Source: a candidate division CSSED10-310 bacterium
Lineage (GTDB): Bacteria; CSSED10-310
Assembly: GCA_016931515.1 (NCBI GenBank)
Contig: JAFGEQ010000005.1
Location: forward strand, 215,617 to 279,616
DNA length: 64,000 nucleotides
Direction of reading: 5' to 3'
The notes under the pieces are model-generated. The model was not told the DNA's origin, searched no databases, and saw only the letters and a program-made list of their open reading frames with translations. This document shows, piece after piece, positions 17,544 to 24,156 of the stretch. The position numbers and the translations under genes are program-made. Within the stretch, counting starts at the first letter, position 1; each line of letters begins with the position of its first letter.

Positions 17544-18860
17544 TTAAAATCTGTACTGCCAGTTGAACATGACGCGATGGTCGCTGTTATTGTCACTGTC
17601 AGCGAAGGTCCGCTCGTATTCAAGAATTGCGGTCATATCGGAGCGTATCCGGTAAAATCCGCTGATTCCAGCCCGCCATGTAAATTCTACATGTTGTGTT
17701 GAAGCGACTGTTTCGGGTCTGGAAAACCGGTCCGCCGCCAGATTGAGACTCAGGTTCAGCGCTGAGCCAACGCCACGGCTGATCCGCAAAAAACCGGTTT
17801 CATAATCCCGAGTATCCCCGCGGTTGACAAAGACCGATCCATTCACCGCCAGACCTCGGCCGGAAAGACTCGTGTAACTGAATCCCCCGAGATATTGGTG
17901 CCATATCCGGTTAAGAAAATCGTTCGTCTCCCGGTATCGATATCTGCCGAATAAACGCCAGGCTTTGCCAATCCTTACATCCAGGCGTGGGCCGATACTG
18001 CTTCCGGAATACGACGCTATACGGTCGAAATCCTCCGGTGTGGTTGCAGGATCGGTATCATCGATGAGGGAAGCGAGAAAAGGCAACCGGTCATAATAGT
18101 CGTAGGTCATACCCATCCGGAGATTTTCTGTGATATCGAACCCCGCATCCCCGTAATAGGAGATCAGCTTGTTATCCTCTTCGCCTGTGTGGGATGAAAT
18201 GATGTATTCGCCTGTCTGATGAACATCGAAGCGGTCTCCGAAACGGAGGGAGGTGTTGAAGGTGATCGCATTTGTCTCGTCTATGAGCAGATCGGTGTTC
18301 GTTACTGATATATAAGCGATGCCGGCGCGGCCCCAGTTCGTACCGAACGCACTGATATAGCCGCCGAATCTGACGCCGTCGGCATCGGTCGCTCCGTCCA
18401 AAACCACCGAATTTGCTCCACCGAACGCCCCAAAACCGATATGGGATGAATCATCCAGACGTGCGTTGAACTGGAGTCCGGCTCCCATGACATCGCCGCA
18501 GCCTGTAATGGTGTCCGGGCTGAAAAGGCCGGCGGTGACGACAAACGGGGATGCATCGGAATTCCTGCCGTACCGGATGAAAAGGTCCCGGACGCGCCAG
18601 ATATTGCCGTCCGGGGAATTGGCTTCGCTGCGGAGTCTGAAACTTGTTTTAAAGACCCATTCACTGCCGGATGAATAATTCAGCCGAAACCCGCTGGTTA
18701 AAGGCGTTCGATCTTCAAGCGTCGGATCGTCAAAGAATACGGGATATCCGCCGAGATCCAACCGGCCTGTCCAGTGGGCATCAGCCGGACAGCTTGATGT
18801 GAAAAGACCGATCAGCAGTGTTGTTAATATTATCCAATATGTCGAGTGGAAATGGTTCAT
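17544..18860 (-). CDS. Predicted outer-membrane beta-barrel coupled to the multiheme cytochrome
   Basis: A 438-residue exported protein. The signal peptide (about 1-28, ending ADA) is followed by alternating-polarity strands with many Gly, Tyr, Phe and Arg residues and short turns (for example [34 protein letters not shown]). The last residue is Phe after a typical beta-signal, as in BamA substrates. It has no haem motif. Its start overlaps the stop of the 23-heme cytochrome by four bases (ATGA), which implies stoichiometric translation. By analogy with MtrAB- or OmaB/OmbB-type porin-cytochrome modules it could sheath the cytochrome across the outer membrane. At 438 residues it is smaller than MtrB-type barrels. 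I do not recognise the exact family. Confidence 0.75.
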   Translation of the reverse strand: MNHFHSTYWIILTTLLIGLFTSSCPADAHWTGRLDLGGYPVFFDDPTLEDRTPLTSGFRLNYSSGSEWVFKTSFRLRSEANSPDGNIWRVRDLFIRYGRNSDASPFVVTAGLFSPDTITGCGDVMGAGLQFNARLDDSSHIGFGAFGGANSVVLDGATDADGVRFGGYISAFGTNWGRAGIAYISVTNTDLLIDETNAITFNTSLRFGDRFDVHQTGEYIISSHTGEEDNKLISYYGDAGFDITENLRMGMTYDYYDRLPFLASLIDDTDPATTPEDFDRIASYSGSSIGPRLDVRIGKAWRLFGRYRYRETNDFLNRIWHQYLGGFSYTSLSGRGLAVNGSVFVNRGDTRDYETGFLRISRGVGSALNLSLNLAADRFSRPETVASTQHVEFTWRAGISGFYRIRSDMTAILEYERTFADSDNNSDHRVMFNWQYRF

Positions 18861-20629
18861 GGCTGTTTCCGGATCGACCCGTTATGACGTGGTCGCGGTC
18901 CCGTTGTGAAATCCCACGAATCCGTTGTGTGGCATTGCTCACAGTCGGTGGGATACCCTTCGTGATCGTCTGCGTTTCGATAATCCTCTTCGTGGCAGCC
19001 ATAACAGTCTCTCGGTGTTCCCTTGTAACGGTTGTTCGGGTGACAGGCAGCGCATTCGACCGTTGAGTGGGCTCCGGTTAATGCATAACCGGTGGTATTA
19101 TGATTGAAAAAGTCGTTCTCCCAACCGGATGTATCGTGACAGAGAGTGCAGTCGCTGGAGAATCCTGCAGCGGTATGATTGGGATCCTGGGATCCCGCGT
19201 ATTCATCGTTATGGCAACTGAAGCAGGCGGTACTGAGCCCGTTATAGACGCCGCTGCCGTGACAGTCTCTGCAGTTTATGCCAACGTGTTTGCCGGTCAG
19301 CGAGTAGCCCGTTGTGTTGTGATCGAACGTGCCGTTGTCCCAGGAATAAATGTCGTGGCAAGTTGTACAATCCATTGAGAATCCAGCCGCAGCATGATGC
19401 GGGTCTGTTGATGTATTGTAGTCGTCGGAGTGGCAGCCGGAGCATTCCCGAGGTGTTCCGGCATATTGGCCGTTGGTGTGGCAGGCTGTGCAATCCAGCC
19501 CTGCATGACCCCCAATCAGGTCGATCCCGGGATGATTGAAAGTCCCTGATTGCCACGTCGCGGTCGTGTGACAGGCAGCGCAATCCGTACTGTAGCCGGC
19601 GGCGGTATGATTCGGATCGGTAGTGTTGGCATAGTCGTCTGCGTGACAGGCATGGCATTCCTGGGGTGTTCCTGAGTAAATACCGTTTGTATGACATTCG
19701 GAACAGGCGATGGAGGCATGGGCTCCGGTCAGCGCATACCCGGTTGTATCATGGTCGAATCTGCCATTCGTCCAGGTCGTCACATCATGACACTGAATGC
19801 AGTCGGCAGGGAACCCGGCAGCCCGGTGATCAGGATTCTTCGTGCGCGCATAATCGTCATCGTGGCAGGATACGCACTCGGTTGACAGTCCGGTGTAGAC
19901 TCCCCCGGTGTGGCATTGCGTGCACCCCAGTCCCGCATGACCGCCGGTCAGAGGAAATCCGGTTGCATCATGATTGTAATCTTTTCCCTTCCAGGAGCCA
20001 GTGTCGTGGCAGAGAGCGCAGTCCCGGGGAAATCCACCGGCTCGGTGATCCGGGTCTTTGACCCCGTTGTAATCACCTTCATGGCATTTCACGCATTGTG
20101 CTGACGTGCCTTTGAACTGTAGATTTTTATGGCACTGATCACAGGCGATTCCCCGATGAGCACCCGTCAGAGTAAAACCGGTTTCGGTCGTATGATTCCA
20201 GTTCGAGGGGGTCCATCCTACGGGAGAGTGACATCGTGCGCAGTCCGAGCCGAGTTTTGTCTGGTACGGATCGTCCTGCCGGCGTTGCCAGTGGCATACC
20301 TGACAATCGCGGGGTGTTCCTTTGAATTGTCCATCCAGATGGCATTCGGAACATGTCACTGTCTGATGTTTTCCGGTAAGGGGAAACTCACCGGGATGGG
20401 TAACCCGGTCCTTAATTACAGACCAGGTGTCGGGTATGTGGCAGTCAGCACACTTCGCGGTCATCTGTCCCTTGTGCGGATCCTGATGACAGGCCATGCA
20501 ATTCTCTACATTGGGGAATTCGCTGTGCATCTCCATCATTTCACTGGATGCCCGTGCCGTTACGATCAAAGTTGGGCACAGTGTCGAAACAAGCACAACT
20601 AAAACCGGGATGCCGATTTTTCCTGTCAA
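18857..20629 (-). CDS. 23-heme c-type cytochrome built from triheme repeats
   Basis: A 590-residue exported cytochrome with 23 CxxCH motifs. A signal peptide (about 1-27, ARA-SS) precedes an N-terminal pair (CMACH at 44, CADCH at 60). Seven repeats of about 72 residues then each carry three CxxCH plus conserved FxH, TGxH and PxH histidines. There are therefore three extra His per three haems, enough for bis-His ligation. The layout recalls the triheme c7-domain wires of Geobacter but with more units. The start is TTG, preceded by AGAGGTGG; no ATG precedes the signal peptide. The stop overlaps the beta-barrel gene (ATGA). The likely role is long-range electron transfer in the periplasm and across the outer membrane; direction and partners are unknown. 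Confidence 0.92.
   Translation of the reverse strand: MTGKIGIPVLVVLVSTLCPTLIVTARASSEMMEMHSEFPNVENCMACHQDPHKGQMTAKCADCHIPDTWSVIKDRVTHPGEFPLTGKHQTVTCSECHLDGQFKGTPRDCQVCHWQRRQDDPYQTKLGSDCARCHSPVGWTPSNWNHTTETGFTLTGAHRGIACDQCHKNLQFKGTSAQCVKCHEGDYNGVKDPDHRAGGFPRDCALCHDTGSWKGKDYNHDATGFPLTGGHAGLGCTQCHTGGVYTGLSTECVSCHDDDYARTKNPDHRAAGFPADCIQCHDVTTWTNGRFDHDTTGYALTGAHASIACSECHTNGIYSGTPQECHACHADDYANTTDPNHTAAGYSTDCAACHTTATWQSGTFNHPGIDLIGGHAGLDCTACHTNGQYAGTPRECSGCHSDDYNTSTDPHHAAAGFSMDCTTCHDIYSWDNGTFDHNTTGYSLTGKHVGINCRDCHGSGVYNGLSTACFSCHNDEYAGSQDPNHTAAGFSSDCTLCHDTSGWENDFFNHNTTGYALTGAHSTVECAACHPNNRYKGTPRDCYGCHEEDYRNADDHEGYPTDCEQCHTTDSWDFTTGPRPRHNGSIRKQP
18914..20353 (-). repeat. Seven internal ~216-bp repeats encoding triheme units
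   Basis: Divergent tandem repeats of about 72-73 codons within the cytochrome gene, residues 93-572. Consensus features per unit are CxxCH, GxYxGTPxxC, DY, DPxHxAAGFxxDCxxCH, W, FxHxTTGYxLTGAH. The DNA copies have drifted but the pattern is regular, indicating growth by unit duplication. Confidence 0.85.
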
Positions 20630-20748
20630 TATACCACCTCTTGATTATAAAAAAGCTAAGAACCCCTCTCTTCTAGACTTTTAACATTTCACCGATATAC
20701 AATTCAAGAAGTCCATAATTAAATAATCTGAAATGTTATTGTACATTA

Positions 20749-21564
20749 TCATTCAGTCCATCCAAACGTCCATGAATCCATCTGGCCGACCAGGGATGTA
20801 ACGGATTGATCAGTCAGTGCAGCGTACCAGATGACTCCTGCGGCAGTGCCGGCGCCTTGCGGCCATGTGAATTCCGGCAGCACATCGGTTGTTGATGAAC
20901 CGACGGGAAAAATTTGTGAATAGAAGTCAAATGTTGAATCGAACGAAGGCGCAAAGAAATACTGTCCAAATACATCCAGGATGACTACAAGCGGGTATCC
21001 ATCCAGAGGAGTGGATTCACGATTGCAGACAACAATGCTGCAAAAGAAACGATCACCCGGGTGGAAGAGCGTGCCGGGCATCCGGATTGTGACACCGGTT
21101 GATGTGCATGCATCGGGGGTCGATGTCGGATTGGGAGTTGGTGTTGAAGTGGCAGCAGGTGTTTGTGTGGGCGTTGATGTCGGAGTTTGATCGGCGGGAT
21201 GACTGGAGGAATTACCGGGATTGGTAACGTCCTGTGGATGTCCCGGATCCGCCTGGCCGATTTGCCATGATCCTTCCGGGTCCAGGAGTTCGACTCCGTT
21301 CGAATACCCATCCGCGTCGGAATCCGCGTTGGCGAGATTGACGGTCCAGGTGTCTCCGGCGTTTCCATACGCGCTGCCGAATGCATTCAGTTGGTTGCTG
21401 CCGGAACGGTGGCAGGTATCGCAGCTGAATACTTCCCCGTTAGGAATCCGGTCGACATCAAAATCCCAGGCAGAGGCAGTTGAAACGGCACAAAAAATTA
21501 GCATCAGCCAACAGGCGAATGCTTTGTATCGGGTTGCGGTATGATTGGATTCATTGTGTAACAT
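20749..21564 (-). CDS. Secreted temptin-like protein with one CxxCH and conserved C-terminal domain (paralogue)
   Basis: A 271-residue exported protein with a signal peptide (about 1-32, ending ASA). The temptin-like part contains DVDRIPNGEVFSCDTCHRSG with CxxCH at 48-52, then QLNAFGSAYGNAG and the acidic loop DSDADGYSNGVELLDPEG. A short Thr/Pro linker (about 128-149) leads to a C-terminal domain starting CTSTGVTIRMPG and ending WTFGWTE. It shares its whole architecture with the 16468-17532 product. The start has GGGAG at 6 bases. A 119-base A+T-rich gap separates it from the cytochrome gene, so it may be the operon leader or a separate unit. One haem c is possible; binding through the acidic loop may require calcium. 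Confidence 0.8.
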   Translation of the reverse strand: MLHNESNHTATRYKAFACWLMLIFCAVSTASAWDFDVDRIPNGEVFSCDTCHRSGSNQLNAFGSAYGNAGDTWTVNLANADSDADGYSNGVELLDPEGSWQIGQADPGHPQDVTNPGNSSSHPADQTPTSTPTQTPAATSTPTPNPTSTPDACTSTGVTIRMPGTLFHPGDRFFCSIVVCNRESTPLDGYPLVVILDVFGQYFFAPSFDSTFDFYSQIFPVGSSTTDVLPEFTWPQGAGTAAGVIWYAALTDQSVTSLVGQMDSWTFGWTE

Positions 21565-21878
21565 CAGAGTCTCCCAGTTTTCCGGTCAATGCAATTGTCG
21601 TCGGCTATCGACGAGCACAGACTGGGTGATGCAATTTGTATGCCCTGATTGCCTGTTCAAAATGAACCAATTGTCGTGGATGAGACTTGTAGCGAATCTG
21701 TACAGATTCACGCTTGTTTCATATTGAGACAGAGCTGAGGATCGGAATTTTCAGTCGGTTGTAGCAATTTTCACAGATGTCGTTTACTCTGGAGTTGGAA
21801 AAGATCGATCCGGACCGGTATCGGGTAACAAGCCGGACCCGGATGAAACTGTTTCTGACAGGAGAGAGGAGGATTCGC
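21565..21878. other. Divergent control region between cytochrome locus and symporter module
   Basis: This 314-base gap between divergent genes contains a perfect 16-bp palindrome (21694-21709). I found no convincing paired -35/-10 boxes for either side. An open frame extends the downstream gene 102 bases 5' but lacks a ribosome site. Confidence 0.5.
21694..21709. promoter_or_regulatory. Perfect palindrome GAATCTGTACAGATTC, candidate operator
   Basis: A 16-bp perfect dyad in the divergent intergenic region, 130 bases before the cytochrome-side start and 170 before the symporter-side start. Its size suits a dimeric helix-turn-helix regulator. No regulator gene is adjacent. Confidence 0.45.
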
Positions 21879-22181
21879 ATGTTGCATGAACCCGCCGCTA
21901 AAACCGGGAAGGACTTGGCCATGGGTTATAAAACCCGAATCGGTGTCCGGATGTTTTTATTGTATGCAATTATTTATGTAGGATTCGTCACGCTCAACCT
22001 GATCCGGCCCGTGCTGATGGAAAAGACGGTTCTGATCGGTCTGAATCTGGCGGCTGTCTACGGTTTTGGCCTGATCGTACTGGCGCTGGCTCTCGCACTG
22101 ATTTATAACCATTTATGCACTGCGATGGAGAAAAAACTGAATAAGACGACATCCGCCGGCCGGAAGGGAGGTAACCGATGA
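21879..22181 (+). CDS. DUF485 family membrane protein, symporter partner
   Basis: A 100-residue protein with two membrane helices (FLLYAIIYVGFVTLNLI and GLNLAAVYGFGLIVLALALALIYN) and the tail YNHLCTAMEKKL, as in DUF485/YjcH-type proteins encoded beside acetate symporters. The ATG at 21879 is chosen because AGGAGG lies 6 bases upstream; earlier in-frame ATGs have no such site. It overlaps the symporter start by four bases (ATGA). DUF485 proteins are thought to assist the adjacent symporter, but the mechanism is not established. Confidence 0.88.
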   Translation: MLHEPAAKTGKDLAMGYKTRIGVRMFLLYAIIYVGFVTLNLIRPVLMEKTVLIGLNLAAVYGFGLIVLALALALIYNHLCTAMEKKLNKTTSAGRKGGNR

Positions 22182-24103
22182 ATATCATGTCGGTAAGCCT
22201 CTTCGTTCTGTTTGTGGGTATGGTTTTGGTCCTGTCTTTTTACTTCGCCCGGCGAACCCGGTCGGCATCCGGTTACTTTGCTGCCGGAGGAAACATCCAT
22301 TGGTCGGTCAATGGAATTGCTTTTGCCGGCGATTACCTGTCCGCGGCCTCCTTTCTCGGTATTTGCGGGATGATTGCAACCGTGGGATACGACGGATTCC
22401 TGTATTCGATCGGGTACCTCGCCGGATGGATTGTGGCCCTGTTCGTTGTTGCCGAGCCGATGAAACGTCTTGGCAAGTATACCTTTACGGACGCGCTTGA
22501 CTCACGTTTCAATTCCAAGGGCATTCAGCTGGCAGCAGCCATCAGCACGCTGATCGTGTCAATTTTTTACCTGATTCCGCAGATGGTCGGTGCCGGTGTT
22601 CTGGTTACACCGTTGCTGGGTCTTCCTCACGCCGCAGGTGTGCTTATCGTTGGTGTCATCGTCATCATTATCGTTGCCACCGCCGGAATGACCTCGACAA
22701 CATATGTTCAGTTTCTGAAGGGTGCTCTGCTTGTCGTATTCTCGACGATTCTCACGGTCATCGTCTGCAACCGCGGAATGACCACACGCCCTGACCAGGG
22801 AGGCGCGGTTCCTTTTTACGACTACGCTGTTATTGACGCCGCGGATCGTGGTGGCGAATTGATGCCGTCAGACCCGGCATGGCGCGTTCTCGGTTCGGTT
22901 GAACACGCAGGAAATGTGTTCGTCAAGCTCTTTCGTGACGATAAAATCATGTGGTGTCGGAAGGAATCGGGAAAGCAGCCCGGATCGGTCGTATTGCGGG
23001 AGATCCAAGCCGTTGTTTCGCGCACGGATGGCACGGTGCTGATAAATGGGCTTCCAGCATCTCCGGACAACCAGCTCCGGCAGGTCGGCAATCTGGACGC
23101 CATCCAGGGGAAGACGGGACCGCAAGCAGACACGGGTCCTGTGGGACCCTTCAAATTTCTCAACATCCTCTCTGACCCGAAAACCGTTATCCGGACCTGG
23201 AAATCAGACAAGTTTGAGGACGGGCCGGACCAGGTAACCGTTTATTACCCGACCACAACCACCGGCAACCGCATCATGCGACCCGGCATGAAATTTAAAG
23301 TTGAGGGCACACCGATTCAGCGGTTGGATTTCATATCGTTGATGCTGGCGCTTTTTCTCGGAACGTCGGCCCTGCCGCATATTCTCATCCGCTATTACAC
23401 TGTGCCGAGTGCGGCATGTGCCCGAAAATCGACGATTGTCGCCATCGCCGCCATCGGATTTTTCTATATCCTGACCATGTACATGGGGTTCGGCGCCATG
23501 GTCAACAGCGTGGTCAATCCTGCGGACAATAACATGTCGGCGCCGCTGCTGGCTAAAAGCTTCGGCACGTTCCTGTTCTCCATGATATCCGCCATTGCGT
23601 TTGCCACCGTTCTCGGGACAGTCAGCGGGTTGATTGTCGCAGCATCCGGAGCTGTTGCCCATGACATCATGGACCGATTTGCCAGAATTAATATGAACGA
23701 AAAACAGAAAGTCTACGCAGGGAAAATGGCGGCATTCGCGGTCGGTATCATTGCCATAATACTGGGAATTATATTCAAGGGGGTCAACGTGTCGTTCCTC
23801 GTCGGCCTTGCATTCGCGGTCGCAGCATCCGCCAACCTGCCGTCCATCATCATGCTGCTTTTCTGGAAAAAGACAACCGCGAAAGGCATTGTAGCATCGA
23901 TCACGACCGGTATTGTGCTTTCCGTCGGTATTATCGCGCTTTCACCGACTATGTACGATCTCTATGGCCTGGATCCCAAAACTGCGCCGATCCCGTTTTC
24001 CAACCCTGGCATTTTCTCGATACCGGCCAGTTTCCTGGCTCTGATCATCGTATCACTGATGACGTCGAAACCCTCCGCCACTTTACGGGAGGTTCCGAAA
24101 TAA
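22178..24103 (+). CDS. Sodium:solute symporter (ActP-like) with inserted soluble domain
   Basis: A 641-residue SSS-family transporter. The family features at the N-terminus are FYFARRTRSASGYFAAGG, FAGDYLSAASFLGICGMIA and YLAGWIVALFVVAEPMKRLGKYTFTDAL. A later block is TSALPHILIRYYTVP. Residues about 205-382 form a ~175-residue hydrophilic insertion (start near PDQGGAVPFYDYAVID) between membrane segments; compact ActP proteins of ~550 residues lack it. The DUF485 neighbour and the homology favour acetate or another short organic anion taken up with Na+ or H+. The downstream Cache/CBS/DUF294 protein is a typical companion. The inserted domain may bind ligand or regulate transport; its function is unknown. 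Confidence 0.9.
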   Translation: MNIMSVSLFVLFVGMVLVLSFYFARRTRSASGYFAAGGNIHWSVNGIAFAGDYLSAASFLGICGMIATVGYDGFLYSIGYLAGWIVALFVVAEPMKRLGKYTFTDALDSRFNSKGIQLAAAISTLIVSIFYLIPQMVGAGVLVTPLLGLPHAAGVLIVGVIVIIIVATAGMTSTTYVQFLKGALLVVFSTILTVIVCNRGMTTRPDQGGAVPFYDYAVIDAADRGGELMPSDPAWRVLGSVEHAGNVFVKLFRDDKIMWCRKESGKQPGSVVLREIQAVVSRTDGTVLINGLPASPDNQLRQVGNLDAIQGKTGPQADTGPVGPFKFLNILSDPKTVIRTWKSDKFEDGPDQVTVYYPTTTTGNRIMRPGMKFKVEGTPIQRLDFISLMLALFLGTSALPHILIRYYTVPSAACARKSTIVAIAAIGFFYILTMYMGFGAMVNSVVNPADNNMSAPLLAKSFGTFLFSMISAIAFATVLGTVSGLIVAASGAVAHDIMDRFARINMNEKQKVYAGKMAAFAVGIIAIILGIIFKGVNVSFLVGLAFAVAASANLPSIIMLLFWKKTTAKGIVASITTGIVLSVGIIALSPTMYDLYGLDPKTAPIPFSNPGIFSIPASFLALIIVSLMTSKPSATLREVPK

Positions 24104-24121
24104 AGAAGGCGATTCAGCACA

Positions 24122-24141
24122 CCGGTCCGGAAACGGACCGG
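24122..24141 (+). other. Intercistronic hairpin with GAAA tetraloop
   Basis: Perfect 8-bp stem CCGGTCCG/CGGACCGG closed by GAAA (GNRA type), between the symporter stop and the sensor start 16 bases later. No T-run follows, so it is not an intrinsic terminator. It could stabilise the upstream mRNA or modulate initiation of the downstream gene. Confidence 0.55.
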
Positions 24142-24156
24142 ACGGGATGATGTCGT

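Noticed and set aside
18914-20353. ~216-bp periodic repeats considered as a non-coding array
   Set aside because: They are coding and explained by triheme protein repeats.
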